Positions 33,544-45,398 of a stretch of DNA of 64,000 nt are shown here, piece by piece. The position numbers and the translations under genes were made by a program. The notes below the pieces were generated by a model. The model had not been told where the DNA came from. It worked only from the letters and a program-made list of their open reading frames with translations, and ran no database searches. The DNA comes from Agriotes lineatus (taxonomy: Eukaryota > Arthropoda > Insecta > Coleoptera > Elateridae). How positions within the stretch are numbered: position 1 is the stretch's first letter; every line of letters starts with the position of its first letter. Location: the NCBI GenBank assembly GCA_940337035.1, contig CALNHX010001932.1, forward strand, positions 62,001-126,000, read 5' to 3'.

Positions 33544-34521
33544 ATGTCAGTCGACGAACTAGTAGAACAAATAGATATGCTGCTGATTTCTGAAAATAAT
33601 CCAGCTCGACAAAACGTAGCAATGGTCAATCAACCCCAAGATCAACTCCAGCTACAACCTCAGCCATTACCAATTTTCCCACCTGGATTTCATTCTAGTC
33701 TTTTGAATAACATTGGAGAATATGACGGTAACCCTACAACTTTGGTTAAATGGATCAAACAAACAGGAATAATTATTGATCAATTTTCATCACCGGATAA
33801 TCGAGCATACGTCAACCATCTTTTAATATCGACGGCACTATCAAAATTGACGGGAGCCGCAGAAGCAGTCACTTTAGGACAAAATATAACTATTTGGAGA
33901 GAACTTAAGGATAAATTAGAAACTAGCTTCGGTGACAACCGTTCCGAAGACCCGTTATTGAAAGAATTAACGAATTTATACCAAAGAACCGAAGATGCAT
34001 TAGAATTCTACGACAAATGCATGTGTCTAAAGACATCTTTACTTTCTCATTTAATTATGAACGAAGCCGATCTTGAAGCTATTCGAATAAAAACCGAAAT
34101 ATATACAAGTTTAACAAGAAATCAATTTTTGACTGGTTTAAAGGCACATTTAAGCCGCTACGTTAGATCAAGAAATCCTAAAACTATATAGGAAGCATTA
34201 AAAATTATTCTGGAAGAACGCGATATCGAAAACCGAAGAGCACAACTAGCAGCATTTCATAAACCTATACACAGAACGCCCATTCAAAAACCAAGTAACT
34301 TTTCTTCACACAACGCATACAGCTACTCTCGAATGCCGCGTGTGTCACCAAATTGGCGATATTTACCACCACAACCATCAAATCTGCAATATAAACCACC
34401 GCCACAACCTCAAAATTATTCAAGGACACCTACCCAGCTTTTACCAGCTGTACCACCAGCGCAATTTTCAGGATTTCCACGACTACCAATTAATATACAT
34501 ACGAAACCGAATCCTCGCTAA
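33544..34521 (+). pseudogene. gag: gag of the errantivirus-type element
   Basis: The frame from ATG 33544 runs 215 codons to an in-frame stop (34189-34191) and continues in the same frame (EALKIILEERDIENRRAQLA). A glutamine/proline-rich N-terminus (QDQLQLQPQPLPIFPPGF) is followed by a capsid-like helical domain: LLNNIGEYDGNPTTLVKWI, TIWRELKDKLETSFGDNRSE, RNQFLTGLKAHLSRYV. This matches insect gypsy gag proteins, which form the particle core. A proline-rich C-terminus follows to about 34521. No CCHC zinc knuckle is evident, as in other errantiviruses. Confidence 0.82.
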
Positions 34522-34779
34522 TCGAACGTATTTAAAACCACAGGAACAATACCAAAAGAAAAACCAACGCCAATGGAAACATCGACTATACACAGAAGAC
34601 CAATCAACATCCAAAATCGCTCTTATCTGAATCAACCACGAAATTTTATCTCAACGGAATTATTTCATACAAAAGAAAGCGATTATTACCAAGGCGAATA
34701 TGACCAAGAAGAAAACCAAGAATTTGAACCAGAAGATGAATATACACAAGAAATCAAAGAGGAGAATTAATACCCCTCT

Positions 34780-35128
34780 ACAATCACGACAACCCCACAC
34801 TTTCATATGTACACATACCTGAAACGGACTATAAACTAATGATTGACACAGGAAGCGTAAGAATATTAATTAAACCTGAATTCATTTATCAGCACTTCCC
34901 TGAAGATGTTATTGAAAGGCTATTCGAAATTGTAACATCACATGGTAGGACCTATCACAATGAAGTAGCCAATATTCCTATACTTTCGATGTTCAACGAA
35001 GAAGGAATTCACGAAGTTTACCTTTATAATTTTCATAAACATTACGTAGGACTTATTGGAAGCTATCTACTCAACGAAATTAAAGCAAACATCAATTACC
35101 GAAATCAGTGTATAGAAACTGATATAGC
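34780..35128 (+). pseudogene. pol: pol: aspartic protease segment
   Basis: MIDTGSVRILIKPEFI at 34839 carries the retroviral protease triad DTG. The rest (HYVGLIGSYLLNEIKANINY) has the conserved GxxLL block near the end. The frame is cut by the insertion at 35133. A frameshift separates it from gag. Confidence 0.8.
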
Positions 35129-35881
35129 AAACTGTTAAGCCATTTTGCAGTCGGCAGTGGTTTAATTTGCGTTTCGCGCCTTTAGGGTAACTTGTTTATA
35201 TTTAAAACCCGTTTCCCGCCATTTAAGCGTTTCATCGCAAAAACTGACAAATACCGAATCCTTCTCTCTCAATTTCGACCACCCTGTAGCGAGTCTCGAT
35301 TTCGTTTCTCTTCGATAACTCCCTAGTTAGCCAAGAATCTTAGCTGTTGGTGCAACTGCGAAGCCTCTAGCTTTCTTTGTCACCGCGACTTGCTTGTCCG
35401 ATTCATCGCCTCGCCATTGGTTGTCGAGAGTCACGTGGTGACGCGTTTGGTTCCCGCGAGTTTTTGCTAACGATCGTCGGGAGTGGATCTCAGGCCGTTG
35501 AGGAGAGCAGTTAGTCATTGGGTTGCCGCGTGGGCGTCCTCGGGCGTTTCGGCGCTTGGGGACGCCTGCCTTTGAGTTTGTGCCGTTGCCGCGAAGGCTA
35601 TGTTTAATGTCGATTTAGTAGGTTAATAACCGCAGTTCTTTGAGTAAGCGTGCGGGATTATAATCGCCGTGTCCATTCATGCAACGGCTACGTCGTCAAG
35701 ATCTGCATAACCCAGGTGGGTCGTCGCATACTTCCCATCCCGGCAAGGGGACTCGTGAGTAAGCCAGCCATTTTCGCCTTCTGCATCGTTTGACCTTCGT
35801 CGCAATGCCAGGTCCCGCATACCATTTGCTGCCAGGGAAGTTTCCCCATCTGCAAGATGGCCGAGCCAGCCAGGTAACGCT

Positions 35882-36225
35882 TGTAAAATAATCTTTATGC
35901 GTACTGACGCTTGCTGTGTGTAACTAATTTTATAAGTACCGCTTATCGCATACAAATTGCTGCAGTGCGACGCCACAGCGTGGTACACTCCTCGTAAAAG
36001 TAACATTTATGCGTACTGACGCTTGCTTTGTGTAACTAATCTTATAAGTACCGCTTCTCGCATACGAATTGCTGCACAGTGCGAAGCCAGAGCGTGGTAC
36101 ACTCCTTGTAAAAATAGCATTTATGCGTACTGACGCTTGTTTTGCCCAACTAACTTTATGAGTGCCGCTGCTCGCTTACGAACTGCTGTAGTGCGGTGCC
36201 AGAACGAGGTACCCCCGTTGTGAGA
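35882..36225 (+). repeat. Three ~114-bp tandem repeats
   Basis: The unit TTTATGCGTACTGACGCTTG recurs at about 35893, 36007 and 36120, each followed by GTACCGCTTNTCGCATACNA and ending near GGTACACTCC. The third copy is the most diverged. All lie within the 35133-37205 element. Confidence 0.88.
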
Positions 36226-36802
36226 TTTACTGTGGCGTGCCCACGCCGTCTCGAATCAGTATCGCACGTTGTGGGCGGAACACTTTGTGTGAAAGAGTGC
36301 AGTGAAAGTACACTCTACTGGGAAATTCAGTGGTGTGCGTCAGCTCGCGCGCCGTTGGCCCACTTAATCGATAGCGCAGTCAGCGCCTAAATTTAATGTT
36401 AACTATCGTTAGTTTGTGCCTCCCGGCAATTTATCACGACCTAGTACAGGGTGTTCAGAGGTTTCGGGCCCGAATTTACCCGGCCTGGATGAGGTACCCG
36501 ACTCGACTGTACGCCAACCCCATAGGCATTAAGCGCTTTTCCCCAGCTGGGCTTAACCATTAAGATCCTTTCGAACCATGATGTTTTGTAAACTGTTTAT
36601 TTGTGTATGTATTTAGATTACCACCAGGGATCCAATAGACGTATTAATCTTATCTCCTTGTTGTTTCTTCTTGACACTATTTTGTCGGTGTATGCATATT
36701 ACAGGGCGATTGTGTCGCTGTGCCACTCTAGCTGTGAGGCGAAGACCAAACGTGGAGGAAATGCCTTCCAGGTAGGTGGTTGCGGCTGGCATTGTACGTC
36801 GA

Positions 36803-36900
36803 TTTTCTCGAAATAGTTATTCGCGTATTTTCTCGAAATAGTTATTCGCGTATTTTCTCGAAATAGTTATTCGTGTATTTTCTCGAAATAGTTATTTGGG
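36803..36900 (+). repeat. Four 25-bp tandem repeats
   Basis: TTTTCTCGAAATAGTTATTC starts at 36803, 36828, 36853 and 36878 without spacers. A partial fifth unit (CTCGAAATAGT) follows at about 36906. Direct head-to-tail repeats with no unique spacers, so not a CRISPR. Confidence 0.9.
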
Positions 36901-37209
36901 TGCTACTCGAAATAGTACTTGATTGTGTCCCGCCCCGTTCCGCCGTCCAGCTCCTTCAGAACGTGAAGATCCCGAGTCAAAGCTGGTGGCGCCCATTCTT
37001 TGATAACAATCGACACTTATTAAGTGACGCTCGCCCTGTGGCGTACCGGTGTTAACCCCGCCCATCTCCCTGAGCGCATTTCAGCCGAGGCCTTTAACCT
37101 CTTTTATCAATCTTCCAGGGTGAGCGTGCCCCATTCCCCGGATTCGTCTAGCGATCGGTGCCTGCCCATCGGCAGGCGTCGTAAGAACCGTTTGATACCG
37201 TAACAAAAC

Positions 37210-38415
37210 ATTCCTTTTCTTTTACCAAATAAATTAAATACATCTATTTCTAAGAAAAGGTTAAGTCCAAATTTATTCACCCAGAGAGAAAATGTAACAT
37301 CTACATTTAAAATACCACCAAGAACGAAAATGAAAATTAAACTGCCAACTATAGCCCCCAATGGTATTAAAATTTGTGAAAGGCAAGATTCTGGACACGG
37401 TGTATCGACTCCAAATGCTGTCGTAAAAGTTCATAATAATTACTCTTATACCACTGCAATAAATACATCGGAAAAAGAAGTAAACTTTGATACCACAAAG
37501 TTGATAAATTTAGAAGATCTAGAACCACATGAAACGGTTCCATTAAATTTTACATCCACTGATAATAAAAATAAAAATACAAAGAAATTTTTCACCATCC
37601 CGATATACTATTGACGTCCACCAACTTCGGTACCATATTAAAACCAAAATCAACGATTCAATTTTTACGAAAACATACAGGTATCCACAGGTTCACAGAA
37701 AAGAAGTTCAAGAGCAAATTGGAAAAATGTTAGAGCAGAAAATAATAGAACTTAGTGAATCGCCGTATAATTTCCCAATATGGATTGTCTCCAAAAAGAT
37801 GGACGCAAGTGGCCGCCAAAAATGGCGAATAGTTGTCGATTATCGACGGCTAAATTATCAAACCATAGAAGACAAGCACCCTCTACCTAATATCGAGGTT
37901 ATCTTAGATAAACTGGGCAGAGCGAATTATTTTATATTCCTCAACTTGACAAGTGGATTCCGCCAGATCGAGATTGAGCCAGAAGATCGTAAAAAACCGC
38001 ATTTTTTACCGAAGAGGGACATTACCAGTTTAGGCGGATGGCCGTGGGTTTGAGAAACGATGCTGCCAGTTTTCAGCGATTAATGAAAGCAATATTACAA
38101 GGACTTACAACTTCATCATTACAGGAACATATGACCAGATTGAAAAATGTATTCGACAGATTTAGAAAAGCCAACGTTAAGGTACAACTAGACAAAAGTA
38201 AATTAAAAAAAAAATTGGAATATTTGGGACATGTTATTACACCAGAGGGAATCAAACCTAACCCTAAAAAGATTCAATGTATCAAAAACTTTCCGATACC
38301 AAAAACAAATAAAAAAATTAAATCATTTCTCGGATTACTTGGATACTACAGGAAATTTATTAAGGACTTTTCTAAATTAACGAAACCGTTAACTCAGTGT
38401 CTCAAGAAAAACTAG
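37210..38415 (+). pseudogene. pol: pol: reverse transcriptase of the errantivirus-type element
   Basis: After a linker (IPPRTKMKIKLPTIAPNGIK), the RT begins near 37690 with IIELSESPYNFPIWIVSKK and RQKWRIVVDYRRLNYQTIED. Motif A reads FLNLTSGFRQIE, with asparagine where the first catalytic aspartate belongs. A frameshift near 38035 leads to AVGLRNDAASFQRLMKAILQ. The segment that should hold the catalytic YxDD box is deleted (the frame jumps from ILQGL to LQEHMTRLKNVF). The connection region (YLGHVITPEGIKPNPKKI, FLGLLGYYRKFIKDFSKL) is well kept. The enzyme is therefore dead twice over. Confidence 0.88.
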
Positions 38416-38421
38416 AAAATT

Positions 38422-38853
38422 GTGCATAACCTAGAATTTATTGACGCCTTCGAAAAACCTAAAAACATCTTGATGAATGAACCACTTCTTACTCATCCCG
38501 ATTTTAACCAAACTTTTGAGCTGACTACGGAGGCATCCAACGTTGCAATAGGTGCTATATTAAGCCAAAAGGACAAACCCATTGCGTATGCTAGCCGTAC
38601 TTTAAACGAAACTGAACATAAATACTCCACTATTGAGAGGGAACTCTTAGCAATTGTGTGGGCCACAAAGCATTTTCGTCCATACCTTTTCGGAACAAAA
38701 TTCACCCTATTTACTGATCATCGACCTTTAGTTTGGTTACGGAACCTAAAAGAACCGAATAGCAAATTAACGAGATGGAGTTTGAAACTGCAAGAATTCG
38801 ATTTTGAAGTTAAATATAAGAAAGGCCAGAAAAATTCAAATGCCGACGCTTAA
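38422..38853 (+). pseudogene. pol: pol: RNase H of the errantivirus-type element
   Basis: The frame contains FELTTEASNVAIGAILSQ (normally TDAS, so the first catalytic aspartate is glutamate), KYSTIERELLAIVWATKHF with its glutamate, and FTLFTDHRPLVWL with its aspartate. It ends in NADA and a stop where NADALSR is expected. It follows RT after a stop at 38413-38415. Confidence 0.88.
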
Positions 38854-40320
38854 TCTCGGATCCCTATTAATCCAATCACGTGAAGCATCCAAGATCCAAC
38901 TTCGTGTATTATACAGGCAGATGAGGAAATTGAACAACTGCTTAAAGATTTAGAACTACTGAAAACACCGGAACCAACAACAAATCCTCAACAATTTACT
39001 CATGCAGTAACACCCCCAGATTACGACAAATTAATCGACACAACAATTATTAATTTGGATTTAAGTCAACCAAGAATCGAACCAAGCAATCTCACTCAGC
39101 ACTCGCAAGAGGAATCTACAGTAATCGTATCTATTTGCGAAAAACCGTTGGAAACTCACTAATCTCAGATATTATTTGTGAAAAGTGCAACCGCAAATAT
39201 TGAAATCAAACGTAAAACTATTGAAGGTCACATACAACTGACAGTGCCCATTAATAAAAACATTTTGGAACAACAATTCGAAAAACTTATAAAAGAATAC
39301 TGTATGGCTACAGCAAAGTATTATTGCATATTTCCAGAAGAAGAAATTTGCAGAACATTTTGCAGATATATTACCAGAGTATCAAATGATGATAACCCAA
39401 AGTTTTATGGTTGCGCCTCGCAAGTAATGCATCTTACCGATACCGAAGAACAACTAAACCAAATAATTTCACAGCATGAAGGGAAAACAAATCACAGAGG
39501 CTTAAAGGGAACTTTGGCAAAATTAAAAAGGAAATATTTTTGGAAAAATATGAAAAATTATATAGGCACGTATATCAATAACTGTGAAACGTGGAAAAGA
39601 CAGAAATATAATAGAAACCAATAAAAAATCAAATTTTTTAACCGAAACAGCAAGTAAGCCTGTTAACACATTACATTTGGACATCTTCTACGTAGAAAAT
39701 CACATGTTTTTAACAATTTTGGAACAATTTTCGAGATTCGTGCAGGCTTATGAAATTAAATCCCGAAATAATGTAGAACTTTCTGCGACATCACGAGTCC
39801 AACAGAATTTTAGAACGCACACATTCCACATTATTGGAACACTACCGAATATTAAAAGAAACTCACCTTCAAGAAATACCAGCAGTTAGAATGCAATATG
39901 CAATTTTAGGGTATAATAATGCAATACATTCAGCACTAGGATACACTCCTAGGGAAATACTATTTGGACATACAGATTCCAGAAACCCATACGACCTCGA
40001 TTATACCGCTAAATTTGACGGAAACTATATTTCTGCTCACATGGAAAAATTAAATTACCTTTAAGAAGCGATTAACACCGAAAAGCAAAAAAAGAAAGAA
40101 ATGTCGTCACCCGAAGAAACAAGTCAAGAAAACAGCATAGTTTGCGACTAGGTATGACAGTTTATCTAAAAAATCAAGAAACAAGAGGCAAACATCAACC
40201 CCAGTTTAGTGGACCCTACAGAATTATGGAAATATCTCATCACAACTTCTGTAGATTAAAAGATTTAAAATAAAAAAGAGAACGAAAAGCTCACCTTAAC
40301 GAGTTACTTTCTATTCCAGA
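38854..40320 (+). pseudogene. pol: pol: integrase of the errantivirus-type element
   Basis: 39470-39610 holds the N-terminal zinc-finger region (QHEGKTNHRGLKGTLAKLKR; the final cysteine pair reads CETW rather than CxxC). After a frameshift near 39620 the core starts with VNTLHLDIFYVENHMFLTIL. The stretch with the second aspartate is deleted near 39790-39830. The end of the core (MQYAILGYNNAIHSALGYTP) and the C-terminal part (VYLKNQETRGKHQPQFSGPY) follow in other frames. It is multiply broken and inactive. Confidence 0.8.
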
Positions 40321-40329
40321 ATCCTGTGC

Positions 40330-42112
40330 TACGCAACAGTTAGCCTGTCCGAGCATGTAACCATACAATATTTGTCAACCAACCCCGGATTATACCTCTT
40401 GGAACTAGGATCCACTTTGTTTGAAACGTCCACCTGGACTCTTGTTGTTCAAAATAATTATGAATCTTTATTAGACGAATTCAGCTACCTCAACCAAATT
40501 CTAAGGCACTTAATCATATTCTTCGTACCACGAAAATACCAGAATCCAATCGAAAGGACTACTACGGCACTCGAAATTACTCAAATTACAAATATTCCAA
40601 TTATCTTCACATAATTAATACGTTGGTAATCGAAAATGAAAACTTAATTCAACATTTGTTTCCTACACACCGAAATAGAAGAGGAACAATTGATGGTTTG
40701 GGAACACTTATTAAAGGCAACCTAGATGCGGAGATGGCAAACGATACGAAGCAATGATAAAATATATACAAGAAACCTCCGAAACACAAGGAAAAATTAT
40801 GGAACATCAGGCGTGTCTACTCGAAACAACAATCGAAAAATTTAACAAAACTATGAGAGATTTCTATTCAAATCAAGAATTTATTACAACCAAACTAAAC
40901 GAGATGCGATTTTCATTACAGATGGAAGGCAGATAAAATTCGGAAATAATAAACACCCATGCAGTAATGAATCTGATAATATCACTTTTGCAACGTATTT
41001 TAATAACATTAAAAGAACTACAGGCCGCTCTTGTATTTGCTAAAACAAACCATTTAGACCCCGGTTTAATAGGAGATGAAGACCTAATCAACGGATTGCA
41101 AGTGATCGAAAATAAATTACTAACAAACGCTTAAGAAAATCGAGTTAAAAAACAATTGTCTTTGCCGTATTCTGTCGAAGGAATCCACATTTCGAGCTAC
41201 GAAAAAATTATTAGTATAAAAATCTACCAAATTAAAAACAAAGTGACATTTCTCCTGGAAGTATCCCTCGTGACGGAAACCAAATACGTATCTAAGACTT
41301 AAATTAATTCCTATCCCTATTTATTCCAATAGTAAATTTCATATGATTTTACCGCATTTTGAACAAATTGTTCATTCCGAAAATAATAGCATACCTGTAA
41401 AAGATAATAATTGTTTGGAAATAAAACAACAATCTTACTTTTGTAAAGAATCGTAATTCCTAATATAATGAGTTATTATGTGAAACTCAATTATTGCCTT
41501 TTATAAATAATAGGACTTGCAATGTGTACTATTTTGAGTTAGAGGACTATAAAAAGTGATTCGTATGAGAAACAATCAATGGATTATGCTTCAGCGCACC
41601 CAATTGTTGCCACCATACGTTGTAACGATAATGAGTACAAGCAACAATTAATAGGAACTAGTTTAGTCACTATATCTAGCTTTTATTTAGTTATTATACA
41701 AGGTAGAGAACTCTTAATTAATCATCATATTAGTTTAAATATTAAGGAGAGTTATTTTCCACGCATAGACGCTCTGGATCAAAATTCAATAATTAAGTAT
41801 GAAATAAGTAAAGTTCAATTGAAACATGTTAACCTACATGACCTGTAATCTGTAAAAGACGAATTAAAATTAACTCCTAAGGACAGAATATTCATAGAAC
41901 ACATTATTTATCTATGGGATCGATGAGTATTAGCTTGCTTATATGTGTAATTATAACAATTATTGTATTTTTATTGATTTGTAAACGTAAACTCCTTTAC
42001 GAAAAGATCATTCGCAATATTAACAAAACAAAATATATTGAACTAAGAATTATGAGCAAGCAAGGGCAATTGACCCAACTTAACGAAAATCTAAATTAAG
42101 AAAATTAAAAAC
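40330..42112 (+). pseudogene. env: Envelope-like region of the errantivirus-type element
   Basis: Pieces in several frames follow integrase at the position of the errantivirus env gene. They include an N-terminal segment (40372-40614), a basic cleavage-like site followed by a glycine-rich segment (near 40670-40720), helical segments to about 41270, and a C-terminal hydrophobic membrane anchor with a basic tail (41914-42099; 17-20 hydrophobic residues, then KRK). Such proteins resemble baculovirus fusion proteins and act at the cell membrane. Stops at many places (for example about 40936 and 41130) make it non-functional. Assignment rests on position, cleavage-like site and membrane anchor. 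Confidence 0.65.
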
Positions 42113-42133
42113 TTTCCAAATTAATATTTCCGA

Positions 42134-42147
42134 TCTCTTCGGGGAGG
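42134..42147 (+). other. Polypurine tract
   Basis: TCTTCGGGGAGG lies directly before the 3' LTR. The purine run GGGGAGG is a plausible plus-strand primer. Confidence 0.55.
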
Positions 42148-42382
42148 AGTTACACGTGTAGAATATGCAATCCACTGATAAGATAAGCGCTTCTTGCAGC
42201 TTTATCGCATGTTACGTGTCATTAGCAGTTTTTGCTAGCACTTATGTGACTGAGAAATAATTAGTTGCTTTTTCGCTAGCTTAAGACAAACATCGCTTAA
42301 GTAATAGTGATTTTGTAATTCCATGTATGTTGGTTAAATAAATATTTTTAAAAACTTACTTTTTTGCCTACAACACGTCACT
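42148..42382 (+). repeat. 3' LTR of the errantivirus-type element
   Basis: Matches 32519-32752 with scattered substitutions and small indels. It is followed by the target duplication TGCA (42383-42386). Confidence 0.92.
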
Positions 42383-42515
42383 TGCAACCACTCTTTTTAT
42401 AAACAATTTATGGATTTGGCTATGGGATCAAATCTTTCTCCCATATTGGCAGAAATTGTCTTGGATAATATAGAAACGCATTTTTGTAAACTAGTTATAA
42501 AGTGCTTTTTCTATT
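42383..42515 (+). pseudogene. Penelope-like element, RT motif B fragment
   Basis: The frame reads HSFYKQFMDLAMGSNLSPIL and AEIVLDNIETHFCKL, the Penelope-like motif B block (compare GSPMGSTLSPILAE at 12130). It continues the RT interrupted at 32514. Downstream parts (motif C and nuclease) are missing; a Jockey element follows. Confidence 0.8.
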
Positions 42516-42663
42516 AGTATTCCGAACAGCAAGGTTCTACGCCGAGCGAGAACGCGATAAGTTAAATTATCAAGTGACCCCGGATAACCGGTATCATAAA
42601 TTTATTTAACTAACACTGAAATAGCCTAATAATAAATAGTCAAATTAACTGTACTGAAATAGC

Positions 42664-43112
42664 GTGGCCACTATGGCCTACGCTACTAATTATATGCAAC
42701 ATGGACCACTAGCGCTCCCTCAATTGGGACATTTATACAAGGAGCAAAACATAACAACAACACAATACACACAACCACAAGCGTTCACAGCAATATCACA
42801 ACCAATACCCCAACAAACGCAATCACAACAACCAGTGTTATTCTATAGTCAACCCCCATCCTGTTCACAACCAACTAACTACCTAGTCCATGTTAATTAT
42901 TCCCCTTTACCGAATAACAGCTCTGAGAATAATTGGCAACAAGTAACTTACAACAAGAAAAGAAATAGAACCCATGACGAAGACAAGGATCCAAACAGTA
43001 GAACCAAACAAGCTGGTTACTGGCTAGGAGAAGATGTATCCGTTAGTAACAGGTATGAAAAACTAACGGAGGAGAACATGGATGAAGGAAATCAGGCAAC
43101 CAACCCTGCTGG
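42664..43112 (+). pseudogene. Jockey-type element ORF1 (N-terminal part)
   Basis: The open frame from ATG 42664 is rich in glutamine, threonine and proline (QPIPQQTQSQQPVLFYSQPP). It contains NNWQQVTYNKKRNRTHDEDK and VSNRYEKLTEENMDEGNQ, the region that precedes the RNA-binding core in Jockey ORF1 proteins. The RNA-binding domain and zinc knuckles are missing because a deletion fuses this sequence to the end of the ORF2 endonuclease near 43112. A likely 5' UTR lies at 42520-42663. Confidence 0.65.
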
Positions 43113-45164
43113 GAACTTACTTCGGACCACACACCAACTTTAGTGATAATAACTACAAATATAGTCGAAAAATCAAAGGAAGCGACTTTATACAGCAAGA
43201 AGACGAATTGGGAAACATTTCGGGTAATACCTAATGAACTAATTAACTTAGAAACTCCGTTAAAAGATGAATTAGACATCGAAACAGCTGTAGAAAACCT
43301 GACCAAAGCCATTCAATCTGCAGCATGGCAAGCTACACCTGACAGAAACGAAACACAAATCAAAGAACACCTACCATTGCTTGTAAAACAGAAAATTGCA
43401 GACAAAAGAAAAGCCCGAAAGAGATGGCAACTAACAAGAGCAGATTCGGACAGAACTAGATACAATAAATTATCGAAAGATCTTAAACAACTGTTACAGA
43501 AAATTTAAAACGAATCTATCCAAGAATACCTAAGCAACCTATCCGCAACTCAAGCCACAGAATACTCCATATGGAAGGCAACCAAGAAGCTTAAACGGCC
43601 TCAACAAACCAAACCACCTATAACCGATAATGATGGTACTTGGGCTAGGACCAATCAACAAAAAGCTGAGGCCTTCTCGAAATATCTCACTGAAGTTTTC
43701 CAACCTTTTCCTTCCACAACGAATTCCCTAGAAGAAGACGACATACATAAATTTTTGGAGACGCCTTATCAAATGGATCTTCCACTCAAGAAAATAACAA
43801 AAGGGCAAATAGAAACTGTTATCTTTAAAGAAATTAACCCAAAAAAGGCTCCAGGGTACGATTTAATCACAGGAAAAGTGCTAAGAGAATGTACGCAAGA
43901 GTGTTTTGTAGCAGTAACCCAAATCTTCAATGCAATTCTAAGAATTCATTACTTCCCCAGCCAGTGGAAGGCTGCACGCATAATTATGATACCGACACCA
44001 AGAAAAAATCCGACAGAAATAAAGTCCTACAGACCTATAAGTCTCTTGCCGCTACTATCCAAGGTCCTTGAAAAAATACAAAGTATTGGCGACAAAAACC
44101 TTATACCCAAACATCAATTTGGATTTAGGGCGGGGCATGGAACCATTGAACAAGTCCACAGACTAGTGAATCAAATAAATAACACTCTAGAGCAGAAACA
44201 GTATTGCTCAGCTGCTTTTATCGATATAAGCCAAGCATTCGATAAAGTGTGACATGCTGGATTATTCTATAAGCTTAAAACCTCGTTACCGTATACCATA
44301 TATTCCCTTCTAAAATCCTATCTTACAGACAGACAGTTCTACATAAGTCACCAAGACATCAATACTGACCTTTGTCCGGTCAATGCTGGGGTACCGCAAG
44401 GAAGCATTCTCGGCCCAATTCTCTACTTAATTTATACGGCGGACCTACCAACGACTACATTTACAACAACAGCAACATTTGCGGATGACATCGCAATATT
44501 GGCGAGGCATCACAATCCTGCTGGCGCATCTGCAAACTTACAACATCACCTTAACAAGCTCGAACCATGGCTAGTAAAATGGCGAATAAAAGTCAATGAA
44601 AGCAAATCCAACCATATCACTTTCACTATGAAGCGGGACAGCTGTCCTCCAGTTACATTGAATGGTTGTCAAATTCCTTTAGCAACTCAAGTCAAATACC
44701 TTGGAATCAACCTCGACAGAAGACTAACGTGGCGCACACATATATTTAATAAGAGGAAACAACTGGGCATGAAATTTATACAGATGTACTGGTTGCTGGG
44801 AAGAACCTCACAGCTATCTCGACACAATAAGCTCCTGCTGTATAAAGCAGTCTTAAAACCTATTTGGGTTTATGGAATTCCTCTCTGGGGATCGGCCAGC
44901 ACATCAAATATCGAGATATTGCAGTTCTTCCAAAGCAAAGTGCTTCGTAACATAGTAAACGCTCCGTGGTATATTCCAAATGCAGTGCTACATAAAGACC
45001 TGAAAATAGCTACAGTGCGTGAAGAAATAACAAAACACAGTAAGAAATATAAATCAAAATTAGAAACACATATTAGTGACTTAGCTGTTAATTTGTTAAA
45101 TGAAGGCAATGAGACCGGACGACTAAAAAGATTCAAACCGTCAGACCTATTAAATAGATTTTAA
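43113..45164 (+). pseudogene. Jockey-type element ORF2 (endonuclease tail and RT)
   Basis: A single frame runs from 43113 to 45164 with stops at 43506-43508 and 44250-44252. It begins with ELTSDHTPTLVIITTN, whose SDH is the last motif of an APE-type endonuclease. The RT follows: NPKKAPGYDLITGKVLREC, KSYRPISLLPLLSKVLEK, PKHQFGFRAGHGTIEQVHRL, AAFIDISQAFDKV (motif A), AGVPQGSILGPILYLIYTAD (motif B), TFADDIAIL (motif C, FADD intact) and VKYLGINLDRRLTWRTHI. The tail ends LLNRF. About 15 residues are missing before PKHQFGF. The catalytic residues are all present, but the stops and missing endonuclease make it defective. Confidence 0.9.
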
Positions 45165-45349
45165 AATTAATATTGTAATTAAAACCAGTGAATGTAAATT
45201 ATAAAATTAGGAGATATCCAATGGGTTATCTTCTCCATGACATGTAGGTACTTTATTAGGCTTACTATTTAAGTATTTATCATGCAATATACTTATAGCC
45301 TGAGGCACTTCAGGCTGATTGTATAATACAAGGAGTTAAATAAAAAAAA
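45165..45349 (+). other. Jockey 3' UTR and short poly(A)
   Basis: Non-coding sequence ending AGTTAAATAAAAAAAA (to 45349). The A run fits the 3' end of a Jockey-type element. Confidence 0.65.
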
Positions 45350-45355
45350 TATGGT

Positions 45356-45398
45356 ATTACCTGGATCAACCCAGCTAGTCCCGAAACATGTCGGTAAT
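45356..45398 (+). ncRNA. Hammerhead-like relic at a Penelope-like 3' end
   Basis: ATTACC (45356-45361) and GGTAAT (45393-45398) form a perfect 6-bp stem I. The box GAAAC (45383-45387) is followed by AT and the triplet GTC (45390-45392). The first core box is damaged (TGGATCA). The arrangement is the one seen in Penelope-like elements, and it lies just past the Jockey insertion in the decayed Penelope-like element. Confidence 0.4.

Larger units (their letters stand above)
35133..37205 (+). mobile_element. 2.07-kb TG...CA element inserted in the provirus
   Basis: It starts TGTTAAGCC and ends GATACCGTAACA, and AAAC flanks it on both sides (35129-35132, 37206-37209). It is clearly GC-richer than the provirus. 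The short TGTTA...TAACA ends and a 4-bp duplication suggest an LTR-type sequence (a solo LTR, or a non-autonomous LTR element). I see no internal LTR pair, primer site or coding sequence. It contains two tandem arrays listed separately. The proviral pol frame resumes directly after it. Confidence 0.7.
32519..42382 (+). mobile_element. Gypsy/errantivirus-type endogenous retroelement (decayed provirus)
   Basis: Two LTRs of about 234 bp (32519-32752 and 42148-42382) start AGTTACACGTG and end ACGTCACT. The target duplication TGCA flanks both sides (32515-32518, 42383-42386). Between them lie a serine-tRNA-type primer site, gag, protease, RT, RNase H, integrase, an envelope-like region and a polypurine tract, in the usual errantivirus order. 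Coding regions carry many stops, frameshifts and internal deletions, and a 2.07-kb element is inserted at 35133-37205. LTRs differ at roughly 6% of positions plus indels, which suggests an old insertion. It sits inside a Penelope-like element. Confidence 0.93.

Noticed and set aside
36803..36900. Short direct repeats resembling a CRISPR array
   Set aside because: Units are contiguous with no unique spacers, and the genome is eukaryotic.
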